Positions 44,636-52,605 of a stretch of 64,000 nt of DNA are shown piece by piece (the stretch's first letter is position 1; the number at the start of each line of letters is the position of its first letter). Source of the stretch: Antiquaquibacter soli (GTDB taxonomy: Bacteria > Actinomycetota > Actinomycetes > Actinomycetales > Microbacteriaceae); NCBI RefSeq assembly GCF_030580675.1, contig NZ_JAUQUB010000001.1:1674001-1738000 (forward strand), read 5' to 3'. The notes beneath the pieces are model-generated. The model was not told the origin of the DNA. It saw only the letters and a program-made list of their open reading frames with translations, and did no database searches. The translations under genes and the position numbers were made by a program.

Positions 44636-45451
44636 ATGCCCGAACAGCCGGAGGCGTCCGTGGAGACGGCCGGGGGCGGGGCCTTCCCGGCGCCTCACTT
44701 CGACGTTCGCGACTTCGCGCGGACAGCCGCGGGAAGCCATCGTGAGAGGCTCGGGCTCGAGTCCTACCGCTCCGCCCGGCTCACCGACGACACGCTGCGC
44801 GCGCTGCGCTACCTGCAGATCATCGAGCGCGCGACGATGACCCACTTGCGCAGCGTGCTCGTCACCGCGACGCACAAGGATGCCCGCATCACCGCGTTCC
44901 TCGTCACGTGGGCGTACGAGAAGTACTGGATCGCCGACGCACTCGAGCAGATCATCCTCGCCCACCAGCCCGAGGGCGCGGAGGCGGACCGCTCCCCCTT
45001 CATCACGCCCGTCGAGCGCACCATCCGCGAGTCCATCGTCGCGAACATCATCGGCGTCCCGATGATCGCCGTCCACATGGCGCTCGGCACGGTCGACGAG
45101 TGGCTCACCCAGGCGGCCTACCGCCGGCTCGCCGACCTTGACGGCAACCCGCAGCTGGCCCAGACGATCGCCGAGTTCCTCGAGGTCAAGGAGCGGCAGC
45201 TCGACTTCTTCGAAGCTCAGGCCCGATTCCGGCTCACGGAGTCGCCGCGGGCCCGCTCGCTGACCCGAAAGCGGCTCGCTCGCACCCCGTGGCCCATCGG
45301 CGCGAAGGCCGAGCCGGATTCCGAGACCCGCTGGTTCCTCACCCACCTGTTCAGCGGCGCCCCCGAGGTCGTCGACGAGATCGACGCGCGCGTCGACACG
45401 CTGCCCGGCCAGTCCGGGCTGCGCCTCATCCGAAAGGCCGCCCGGCTGTGA
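44636..45451 (+). CDS. Desaturase-like diiron-fold protein lacking metal ligands (subunit A)
   Basis: The 271-residue helical protein is a paralogue of the product at 47798 (shared VHMALGTVDEWLTQAAYRRL versus VHMIWGAANEWSAVAAYNRL). When the two are aligned by eye, two of the six diiron ligand positions are kept (E64 and E155). The others are replaced: K96 and I99 where the partner has E77 and H80, and K185 and Q188 where it has E171 and H174. It should therefore not hold a diiron centre. A regulatory or structural partner of the active copy is likely. It is the first gene of the rightward operon, and its stop overlaps the reductase start. Confidence 0.8.
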   Translation: MPEQPEASVETAGGGAFPAPHFDVRDFARTAAGSHRERLGLESYRSARLTDDTLRALRYLQIIERATMTHLRSVLVTATHKDARITAFLVTWAYEKYWIADALEQIILAHQPEGAEADRSPFITPVERTIRESIVANIIGVPMIAVHMALGTVDEWLTQAAYRRLADLDGNPQLAQTIAEFLEVKERQLDFFEAQARFRLTESPRARSLTRKRLARTPWPIGAKAEPDSETRWFLTHLFSGAPEVVDEIDARVDTLPGQSGLRLIRKAARL

Positions 45452-47808
45452 CCCCAGCTCGCACGACCACCCGCTCGACTACCGCCCGCTCGGCGCCGTC
45501 CCGCTCGGCGAAGAAGACCGCGGACGCGCCCGTCCTGACGGACGAGCACGTGTTCCTCACCGGCGGGACCGGGTTCGTGGGGCAGGCGATCCTCGAGCGA
45601 CTGCTGTCGTCGCATCCGGGCACCCGCATTTCGGTGCTCGTGCGGGGCAAGGGCAGCCAATCCGCGCAGGCCCGCCTCGAGAACATGCTCCGCAAGCCGG
45701 TCTTCAAGGCCTGGATGGACCGGGTGGGAGAGGAGGAGGCCCGACGCCAGTTCGCCGAGCGGGTCTCCGTCGTCGACGGCAGCCTGAGCAACGTCGGCGC
45801 CCTGCCCGGCGATCTCGACGTCGTCATCCACTCCGCCTCGACGGTCTCCTTCGACCCTCCCATCGACGAGGCCTTCGACACGAACGTCGGCGGCGCGCAC
45901 GGCGTCTACGGCGCCCTCCTCGCGAGCGGCAGCGACCCGCACGTCGTCCACATCTCCACGGCCTACGTCGGGGGGATCCGCAAGGGGATCGTCCCCGAGG
46001 CGTCCCTCAGCCACGATGTCGACTGGCGCGCCGAGTCCGACGCCGCGAAGTCCGCCCGCGAGCGGGTCGAGCTCGAGTCGCGCCAGCCGGAGGCGCTCCG
46101 CCGACAGCTGCAGCGCGCGAAGGCCCGCCACGGCAAGACCGGCCCGCAAGCGGTCGCGCAGTTCGCCGAGGCCGCGCGCGCCGAGTGGGTGCGCGAGCGA
46201 CTCGTCGACTACGGCCGCACTCGTGCCGAGAGCCTCGGCTGGACCGACGTGTACACGCTCACGAAGGCGTTCGCCGAGCGCGCCGCCGAGGAGCTGTGGG
46301 CGGAGGCCGGACATCGGCTCTCGATCGTGCGCCCGTCGATCATCGAGAGCGCACTCCACCACCCGTTCCCGGGCTGGATCGACGGGTTCAAGGTCGCCGA
46401 CCCGCTCATCATCGCCTACGGCCGCGGTCAACTCCCGGACTTCCCCGGCCTGCCGGACTCGGTGCTCGACGTCATCCCCGTCGACTTCGTCGTCAACGCG
46501 ACGCTCGCCGTCGCCGCGCGGCCCGCCGTGCCGAAGGAGCCGCGGTACTTCCAGGTCGTGTCAGGCAAGAGCAACCCGCTCCCGTTCCACCGCATGTACG
46601 AGAACGTCAACACGTACTTCACCGCCAACCCGCTGCCCGACGAGAAGGGCGACATCCGCGTGCCGTCGTGGCGCTTCCCCGGAGGGCAGAAGGTCGAGAA
46701 GGCGCTCGTGAAGCGCGAGCGCCAGGCCGAGCGCGCGGAGCGCCTCATCGAGCGGATGCCCGCGACGCCCCGCACCCGCACGTGGCTGGACGGCGTCGTG
46801 AAGGGTCAGCACGGCCTCGCACAACTCCGCGCCTTCACGGAGCTCTACCGCGCCTACGTGCAGACGGAGATCATCTTCGACGACACCAACACCCGCGCGC
46901 TGCTCGCGACGCTTCCCGCGGACGTTCAGCGCGACGAGGGCTTCGACGTCACTGAGATCGACTGGGAGCACTACTTCCAGAACATCCACTTCCCCGCGGT
47001 GACGACCCTGACGCGCGCGTTCGGCAAGCGACCCGCCGCGAAGGCGAAGGTCACGCGGGCACTGCCCGAGCGCAGCGACGTGGTCGCGATCTTCGACCTC
47101 GAGGGCACCGTCCTCGAGTCGAACCTCGTCAAGCAGTACCTGCAGCTGTGGTCGGGAACCGTGCCGCGCAAGCGCGTCGCTCACGATCTCGCAGATTTCG
47201 CGTTCTCCCTGCGCAAGTACTGGCGGGCGGAGCGCCGCGACCGCGGCGAGTTCATCCGCACCTTCATGCGGCGCTACGAGGGTTTCAAGGTCGCGCAAAT
47301 CCAGCGCGACGTGCGCGGCTCGTTCGGCAAGGCGATGATGCGCCGGGCGCTGCCCGAGGCGCTCGCTCGAGTGCAGCAGCACCGGGACGCCGGCCACCGC
47401 ACGATCCTCGTCACCGGCACGATCGACCTCATGGTCGAGCCGTTCGTTCCGTACTTCGACGAGGTCGTGGCCGGCCGGATGCACGAGCGCGACGGCATCC
47501 TCACCGGCTTCCTCGCCGACCCGCCCCTCGTCGACGAGGCTCGGGCGGCGTGGCTGCGGCACTACGCCGCCCAGAACGGATTCGACCTCACGCAGTCGTA
47601 CGGGTACGGCGACAGCCACGCCGACCTGGTGTGGCTGCAGCTGCTCGGAAACCCGACGGCGGTGAACCCCGACATCCACCTCTACCGGCACGCGCGGGAG
47701 AAGCACTGGAACGTGGTTGACTGGAAACGCGGGGCAGCACCCGTCGCCCAGCCGCAGGACTCCGAAGCATCAGTGGCCCTCACCGAAGGAGCAGGCAATG
47801 GCGTTTGA
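45448..47808 (+). CDS. Fatty acyl-CoA/ACP reductase fused to a HAD phosphatase-like domain
   Basis: The 786-residue protein starts at a GTG overlapping the previous stop. The N-terminal half is an extended SDR of the FAR/male-sterility type. It has GGTGFVG at 39-45, STAYVGG, and the catalytic Y269-x3-K273 (VYTLTKAFAER), followed by a FAR_C-like segment (about 420-530). The C-terminal half (from about 540) is a HAD-IB domain with motif I FDLEGT (D550, E552 where D is usual), motif II VTGT and motif IV GYGDSHADL. The expected activity is reduction of acyl-thioester to fatty alcohol. The HAD domain may act on a phosphorylated lipid. Confidence 0.83.
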   Translation: MTPARTTTRSTTARSAPSRSAKKTADAPVLTDEHVFLTGGTGFVGQAILERLLSSHPGTRISVLVRGKGSQSAQARLENMLRKPVFKAWMDRVGEEEARRQFAERVSVVDGSLSNVGALPGDLDVVIHSASTVSFDPPIDEAFDTNVGGAHGVYGALLASGSDPHVVHISTAYVGGIRKGIVPEASLSHDVDWRAESDAAKSARERVELESRQPEALRRQLQRAKARHGKTGPQAVAQFAEAARAEWVRERLVDYGRTRAESLGWTDVYTLTKAFAERAAEELWAEAGHRLSIVRPSIIESALHHPFPGWIDGFKVADPLIIAYGRGQLPDFPGLPDSVLDVIPVDFVVNATLAVAARPAVPKEPRYFQVVSGKSNPLPFHRMYENVNTYFTANPLPDEKGDIRVPSWRFPGGQKVEKALVKRERQAERAERLIERMPATPRTRTWLDGVVKGQHGLAQLRAFTELYRAYVQTEIIFDDTNTRALLATLPADVQRDEGFDVTEIDWEHYFQNIHFPAVTTLTRAFGKRPAAKAKVTRALPERSDVVAIFDLEGTVLESNLVKQYLQLWSGTVPRKRVAHDLADFAFSLRKYWRAERRDRGEFIRTFMRRYEGFKVAQIQRDVRGSFGKAMMRRALPEALARVQQHRDAGHRTILVTGTIDLMVEPFVPYFDEVVAGRMHERDGILTGFLADPPLVDEARAAWLRHYAAQNGFDLTQSYGYGDSHADLVWLQLLGNPTAVNPDIHLYRHAREKHWNVVDWKRGAAPVAQPQDSEASVALTEGAGNGV

Positions 47809-48592
47809 TATCGACAAGTACACCGCGACGTCGGTGAGCGTGGCGTGGCAGGACCTCGACTTCGACGAGTTCGAGTCGAACCCGCTGCCCGAGTCGACGC
47901 TGCGCAGCCTGCGTTACATGTGCGACATCGAGTACCACACGGTCTGCTACCTCCGCGACCTTCTCGTCACGCCCTCCCACAAGGAGGCCGACGTGAGCGC
48001 CTTCATGACGATGTGGAACCGTGAGGAGTTCTGGCACGGCGAGGCTCTCGCCGCCGTCCTCGGCAAGCACGGCGTCGTCGTCGACTTCGACCAGCTGAAG
48101 GCCACCCGACTCAAGCTCGGCTGGAAGGACCGCCTCGACCCGATCAAGCAGTCGCTGCTGGGCAACATCGTGGGCAAGGACTTCATCGCCGTCCACATGA
48201 TCTGGGGCGCGGCCAACGAGTGGTCTGCCGTCGCGGCGTACAACCGCCTTGCCGACCTCGAGGGCCACCCCGTGCTCGCCGAGCTGCTGCGCCGCATCGC
48301 CAAGCAGGAGGCCCGGCACGTCGCGTTCTACGCGACCCAGGCTCGCGAGCGGCTCGCGAAGAGCAAGAAGGCCCAGGTGCTCGCGCGCTTCGCCCTCAAG
48401 AACGCGTGGGGCCCCGTCGGGTCCAGCGTCATGGAGCCCGAGGAGGTCACCCACGTGATGGGCCACCTCTTCGCCGGCGACGAGGGGCTGCGCGAGATCC
48501 GCAAGCTCGACGAGCACATCTCCCGGATGCCCGGCCTCGAGGGACTCACGATCGTGGAGACCTCGATGAAGAAGTACGGGGTCGCCGCCTAG
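47798..48592 (+). CDS. Desaturase-like diiron protein with complete ligand set (subunit B)
   Basis: The 264-residue protein starts at the ATG at 47798 (GAAGGAG just upstream), overlapping the reductase C-terminus by 11 bp. It shows the spacing of acyl-ACP desaturase diiron ligands: E45, E77-x2-H80 in EEFWHGEAL, E141 in NEW, and E171-x2-H174 in EARHVAF. The plant enzyme has the same Glu, ExxH, Glu, ExxH pattern. Oxygen-dependent modification of an acyl or alkyl chain is a likely role. Overall similarity to known desaturases is low, so the substrate is unproven. It is the last gene of the rightward operon. Confidence 0.8.
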   Translation: MAFDIDKYTATSVSVAWQDLDFDEFESNPLPESTLRSLRYMCDIEYHTVCYLRDLLVTPSHKEADVSAFMTMWNREEFWHGEALAAVLGKHGVVVDFDQLKATRLKLGWKDRLDPIKQSLLGNIVGKDFIAVHMIWGAANEWSAVAAYNRLADLEGHPVLAELLRRIAKQEARHVAFYATQARERLAKSKKAQVLARFALKNAWGPVGSSVMEPEEVTHVMGHLFAGDEGLREIRKLDEHISRMPGLEGLTIVETSMKKYGVAA

Positions 48593-49065
48593 CGGCGGAT
48601 CTCCACGAGCAGCACCCACGCGTTGAGCACGGTGCCGACGAAGCCGAGGACCATCCCGGCGACAACGAAGTAGAGCCCCGCGACCGACCCGGCGGCAAGC
48701 ACCGCTCCCCCGGCGAGGAAGGCGAGGGCCGGCACCACGAGGACGGCGCCCTTGAGGATGCCGGCGCGCGCGTCATCCCGCACGAGCCGCAGCGTCGACT
48801 CGAGGGCGAAGCCGAGGCAGACGAGGGCGAAGAGGATTGTCGCGGCTCCGAGCCACGCGAGCGGGATCGCCGGGATCAAGCCCAGCACCGACACGACGGT
48901 GGCGAGCACCAGCACCGAGATCGTCGCCCCCGCTCGGGAGGGCAACGACGGGAACCTCACGATGACGTCGATGTTGACGCTCATCGCGACGATGATGAGC
49001 CCGGCGAGAGCGGCCGACGCTCCCGCGACCGCGACGAACAGGTCACTCCACTCGGCGATCTCCAT
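48589..49065 (-). CDS. Hypothetical four-helix membrane protein
   Basis: The 158-residue protein has four clear hydrophobic helices (about 9-29, 46-66, 70-88 and 106-150) separated by short loops, and no soluble domain. There is no signal peptide beyond the first helix. The end overlaps the diiron gene by 4 bp and is convergent to it. I recognise no function. Confidence 0.75.
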   Translation of the reverse strand: MEIAEWSDLFVAVAGASAALAGLIIVAMSVNIDVIVRFPSLPSRAGATISVLVLATVVSVLGLIPAIPLAWLGAATILFALVCLGFALESTLRLVRDDARAGILKGAVLVVPALAFLAGGAVLAAGSVAGLYFVVAGMVLGFVGTVLNAWVLLVEIRR

Positions 49066-49097
49066 GCCGCCACCCTAGCGGCGGCGCGAAACCCGCG

Positions 49098-49373
49098 TCA
49101 GTCGAAGAGCTCGGAGAGCCAGTTGTCCTTCTTCTTGCGGTACGGCTGCGCATAGCCGTTGTGGCCCTGGCCGTAACCCTGCTCGCGGTACTGGGGAGCG
49201 GGCGGCTGGTAGGCGGGCGCTTGCGGGGCGGATGCCGCGGCTCCCGCGCGATCGATGATCTTGTCGAGCTCGCCGCGGTCGAGCCACACTCCCCGGCATT
49301 CGGGGCAGTAGTCGATCTCGATGCCGTTTCGCTCGCTCATGACCAGGGTTGCGGAGTCGGTGGGGCACTTCAT
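49098..49373 (-). CDS. Small zf-TFIIB-type zinc-finger protein
   Basis: The 91-residue protein has an N-terminal zinc finger: MKCPTDSATL supplies Cys3, and YCPECRGVWLDRGELDKII supplies a CxxC pair and the GELDK helix of the zf-TFIIB family. The C-terminal ~50 residues are rich in Pro, Gln, Tyr and Gly and probably disordered, ending KKKDNWLSELFD. Such proteins occur widely, but their role is unknown. It is divergent from the KhtT-like gene. Confidence 0.85.
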   Translation of the reverse strand: MKCPTDSATLVMSERNGIEIDYCPECRGVWLDRGELDKIIDRAGAAASAPQAPAYQPPAPQYREQGYGQGHNGYAQPYRKKKDNWLSELFD

Positions 49374-49410
49374 GCCCCCATCCTGTCGTGCGCGACTTGG
49401 AGGAAACTGG

Positions 49411-49923
49411 ATGGACTACCGTAAGACCGTGAGCGTACGAATCGAACGCGTCGACCTGCCCGGCATGGGTGTGCGCAACGACGTCATCACCGCCAACGGG
49501 CGCCGCATCAGCGTCGTGTCGCTGCGATCGGGCGAGCGCGAGGTGGCGCTCTTCGATGCCGACGACCCCGACGCGAGCACCGACTCCATCGCACTGACGG
49601 ACGATGAGGCCGCCGCTCTCGCGGAAGTCCTGGGCGCGAGCATCCAGCTCTCCCGGCTGTCGAGCCTGAGCGACCGCGCACTCGGCCTCTACACGGAGGA
49701 GTTCTCGCTGCCCGGCGGCTCGGGCTACATCGGGCGCCCGATGGGCGACATGAAGGCGCGCACGCTCACGAGCTCGTCGATCGTCGCGATCGTGCGCGGC
49801 AGCCAGGTGCTCTCCTCCCCCACTCCGGACGTGCTGCTCGAGCACGGTGACACGATCGTCGCCGTCGGAACACGCGCCGGGCTCGATGCCCTCGCCAAGC
49901 TCATCGACCGCGGGCCGGGTTAG
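49411..49923 (+). CDS. KhtT-like regulatory subunit (TrkA-C domain)
   Basis: The 170-residue protein starts at the ATG 49411, chosen because GGAGG lies 7 bases upstream. An N-terminal beta-alpha part (VSVRIERVDLPGMGVR) is followed by a TrkA-C (RCK_C) domain near residue 95-170 with GYIGRPMGDMKA and LLEHGDTIVAVGTRAGLDAL. The architecture matches KhtT, which binds ligand and controls the KhtU K+/H+ antiporter. The antiporter gene follows 6 bp later, so they form one transport unit. Confidence 0.88.
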   Translation: MDYRKTVSVRIERVDLPGMGVRNDVITANGRRISVVSLRSGEREVALFDADDPDASTDSIALTDDEAAALAEVLGASIQLSRLSSLSDRALGLYTEEFSLPGGSGYIGRPMGDMKARTLTSSSIVAIVRGSQVLSSPTPDVLLEHGDTIVAVGTRAGLDALAKLIDRGPG

Positions 49924-49929
49924 ACCGCC

Positions 49930-51129
49930 GTGCACGAGACGACACTCCTGTTGATCGAGGTCGGAGCCCTCCTCCTCGTCCTGAGCGTTCTGGGTCGTCT
50001 CGCGCTGCGCTTCGGCATCTCCCCGATCCCGCTCTACCTGCTCGCGGGCCTCGCCGTCGGTCACGGCGGTCTCGTGCCCCTCGATGCGAGCGAGGAGTTC
50101 TTCGAGATCGGCGCCCAGATCGGCGTCATCCTGCTCCTCGCGATGCTCGGCCTGGAGTACTCGCCGCGCGAGCTCATGGCGAGCCTGAAGCAGTCGCGCG
50201 TCGCGGGACTCCTCGACGGACTGCTCAACGCCGTGCCGGGTGCCCTGTTCGGACTCGTCATGGGGTGGGGATGGCTCGCAGCGGTCGCCCTGGCCGGAAT
50301 CACGTGGGTCTCGTCGTCGGGAGTGATCGCGAAGGTGCTGCGCGACCTCGGCCGACTCGGCAACCGGGAGATCCCCGTCGTCCTCTCGGTGCTCGTCATC
50401 GAGGACCTCGCGATGGCGTTCTACCTGCCGATCCTCTCCGCCCTCGTGATCGGCACCGGACTTCTGCAGGGCTCGCTCACGGTCGCTCTCGCGGTCGGGG
50501 TGGTGGCGGTCATCCTGTTCATCGCCGTGCGCTTCGGCAAGCAGCTGTCGCGGCTCTTCCCCGCGCACCTTCCCGAGCCCCTGCTACTCGGCGTCCTCGG
50601 GCTCACGATGCTCGTCGCCGGCCTCGCCGAGCAGGTGAGCGTGTCGGCCGCCGTGGGCGCGTTCCTCGTCGGGATCGCGATCTCGGGCCAGGTCGCGCAC
50701 AACGCGACGGTCATCCTCTCGCCGCTGCGCGACCTGTTCGCCACCGTCTTCTTCGTCTTCTTCGGCCTCTCGACGAGCCCGGCGGACATCGTGCCGGTGC
50801 TCGTGCCCGCGTTCGTCCTCGCGATCGTGACGATGGCCACGAAGACGCTGGCTGGCTACCTGGCGGCCCGGCGCGCAGGCATTGGCATCCCGGGCCGCTG
50901 GCGAGCGGGACTCTCCCTCACTCCGCGCGGGGAGTTCTCGATCGTCATCGCCGGACTCGCGGTCACCGCAGGCCTCGAACCCGCCCTCGCCCCGCTCGCG
51001 ACCGCCTACGTGCTCATCACCGTTATCGCGGGACCCCTGCTGGCCCGCATCCCCGACGCGCAGTGGTTCAAGGATGCCGTCCGCCGCCGTCGTCTCGCCG
51101 CCGAGGCCCGCGCCGCGGCGAGCTCGTGA
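49930..51129 (+). CDS. CPA2-family monovalent cation/proton antiporter (KhtU-like)
   Basis: The 399-residue protein has 11-13 helices and starts at a GTG. It shows the Kef/CPA2 pattern: GISPIPLYLLAGLAVGH early, an acidic LSVLVIEDLAMAFYLP helix (about 155-170), the loop AAVGAFLVGIAISGQVAHN, and LTPRGEFSIVIAGLAV near the C-terminus. It lacks the cytosolic RCK domain of KefC, because that function is in the separate KhtT-like protein just upstream. It probably expels K+ to adjust cytosolic pH or turgor. Its stop overlaps the peptidase start (GTGA). Confidence 0.88.
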   Translation: MHETTLLLIEVGALLLVLSVLGRLALRFGISPIPLYLLAGLAVGHGGLVPLDASEEFFEIGAQIGVILLLAMLGLEYSPRELMASLKQSRVAGLLDGLLNAVPGALFGLVMGWGWLAAVALAGITWVSSSGVIAKVLRDLGRLGNREIPVVLSVLVIEDLAMAFYLPILSALVIGTGLLQGSLTVALAVGVVAVILFIAVRFGKQLSRLFPAHLPEPLLLGVLGLTMLVAGLAEQVSVSAAVGAFLVGIAISGQVAHNATVILSPLRDLFATVFFVFFGLSTSPADIVPVLVPAFVLAIVTMATKTLAGYLAARRAGIGIPGRWRAGLSLTPRGEFSIVIAGLAVTAGLEPALAPLATAYVLITVIAGPLLARIPDAQWFKDAVRRRRLAAEARAAASS

Positions 51130-51764
51130 AGCTCTACCTCTCCTCCTACGGGCTCGGCAACGCGGGCCACGAGCTGGCCGCCCTCGCCGGGAGCCGCACG
51201 CGAACCGCGCTCGTGATGAACGCGCTCGACGGGTACGGTGACCGTCTCACGCGCCAGATCGCGGAGAACGTCGAGGCTCTCGCCGCGATCGGGCTGCACG
51301 CGAGTGAGGTCGACTTGCGCGACTACTTCGGTCGGGCAGGCGACCTCGAGCGCGATCTGGCCGAGTTCGGAGTCGTGTGGGCCGTTGGGGGAAACTCATT
51401 CGTCCTGCGGCGAGCCATGCGCGAGAGCGGATTCGACGGCGCGATCGCCGAGAGGGTCCGCGCAGGCGACCTCGTTTACGGCGGGTTCAGCGCGGGAGCT
51501 GTCGTGGCGACGTCCACCCTCCGCGGCATCGAGTCCGTCGATCCGCCGGACGACGTGCCGCCGGGGTACCCGCGGGAGGTCGTCTGGGAGGGGCTGGGAT
51601 TCGTCGAGACAGCCCTGGCTCCGCACTATCGATCGCCGCACCCGGAGTCTGCGGCCGTCGAGGCCATGGTCGCGGAATTCACTTCCCGAGGTGTTCCAGT
51701 GCTCGCCCTGCGCGACGGAGACGCGCTGCTCGTAGACGGGGCATCCTCCCGGGTCGTCGGATGA
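51126..51764 (+). CDS. Peptidase E-like protein (S51 family)
   Basis: The 212-residue cytoplasmic protein starts at a GTG overlapping the antiporter stop. It has the class I glutamine-amidotransferase-like fold of peptidase S51: WAVGGNSFVLRRAM (about 85), then GGFSAGAVV with the candidate nucleophile Ser122, and APHYRSPHPES with a histidine where the family has one. E. coli PepE is an aspartyl dipeptidase. Co-transcription with an antiporter is probably incidental. Confidence 0.83.
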   Translation: MKLYLSSYGLGNAGHELAALAGSRTRTALVMNALDGYGDRLTRQIAENVEALAAIGLHASEVDLRDYFGRAGDLERDLAEFGVVWAVGGNSFVLRRAMRESGFDGAIAERVRAGDLVYGGFSAGAVVATSTLRGIESVDPPDDVPPGYPREVVWEGLGFVETALAPHYRSPHPESAAVEAMVAEFTSRGVPVLALRDGDALLVDGASSRVVG

Positions 51765-51785
51765 GGCGCGGGGTACGCTAGGCCC

Positions 51786-52142
51786 ATGAGCCGGATCTTC
51801 GGGATGCCCGTCTCCTCGGTCTACCCCCTGTACGTCGCCAAACTCGAGCGCAAGGGCCGCACGCCGGAGGAGCTCGACGAGGTCACCCGCTGGCTCACGG
51901 GCTTCGACGACGCGCAACTACGGCACCACCTCGAGGCGGGTTCGACGTTCCGCGAGTTCTTCGACGCGGCCGAACTCAACCCCGCGGCGGATCTCATCAC
52001 CGGCGTGATCTGCGGGGTGCGCGTCGAGCAGATCGACGACCCGCTCATGCAGAAGATCCGCTACCTCGACAAGCTCGTCGACGAGCTCTACAGGGGCAAG
52101 CCGATGGAGAAGGTCTTGCGCACCCCGGCGGTTCCCGCATGA
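51786..52142 (+). CDS. DUF2200 family protein
   Basis: The 118-residue soluble protein matches DUF2200: VYPLYVAKLERKGRTPEELDEV near the start, then ITGVICGVRVEQIDDPLMQKIRYLDKLVDEL. The family function is unknown. It is 21 bp downstream of the peptidase, and its stop overlaps the next gene (ATGA). Confidence 0.88.
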   Translation: MSRIFGMPVSSVYPLYVAKLERKGRTPEELDEVTRWLTGFDDAQLRHHLEAGSTFREFFDAAELNPAADLITGVICGVRVEQIDDPLMQKIRYLDKLVDELYRGKPMEKVLRTPAVPA

Positions 52143-52576
52143 TCGACGGCACCCAGCCCACATCGACGGCGCGCACGGCCGTTCGGATGCTCCTCGGGGC
52201 GTCCCTCGTGTTCGCGGGCATCGCCCACCTCACGTTCGGCCGTCGCGGATTCCGGGCGCAAGTGCCCGCTTCCCTGCCCTTCGATGAGGACCTCGTGGTC
52301 GTCGGCTCGGGTGCTGCCGAGATCGGACTCGGTTCGGCGCTTCTCGCTGCCGGACGCCGGCGAGTGCCCGTCGGATGGCTCGCCGCCGCTTTCTTCATCG
52401 CCGTGTTCCCCGGCAACATCTCCCAGCTCATCCACCGCCGCGACGCTTTCGGGCTCGACACCGACGCGAAGCGCTGGGCGCGACTGCCCTTCCAGCCTGT
52501 CCTGGTGGCGGCGGCGTTGTGGTCGACCGGCGCGTGGCGGGATCGGGCGGCGCTCGCCCGTCAGGTGCGGCGGTAG
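52139..52576 (+). CDS. DoxX-like membrane protein
   Basis: The 145-residue protein has four hydrophobic helices. The pattern MLLGASLVFAGIAHLTFGRR and the third helix LAAAFFIAVFPGNISQLIHRRD resemble DoxX-family proteins. These have diverse roles, some in redox stress, and the substrate here is unknown. It overlaps the DUF2200 stop, and the next gene starts ~30 bp after its end. Confidence 0.75.
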   Translation: MIDGTQPTSTARTAVRMLLGASLVFAGIAHLTFGRRGFRAQVPASLPFDEDLVVVGSGAAEIGLGSALLAAGRRRVPVGWLAAAFFIAVFPGNISQLIHRRDAFGLDTDAKRWARLPFQPVLVAAALWSTGAWRDRAALARQVRR

Positions 52577-52605
52577 CGTCCGAGATGCTGGAGGAGAGCG
52601 CGCGC

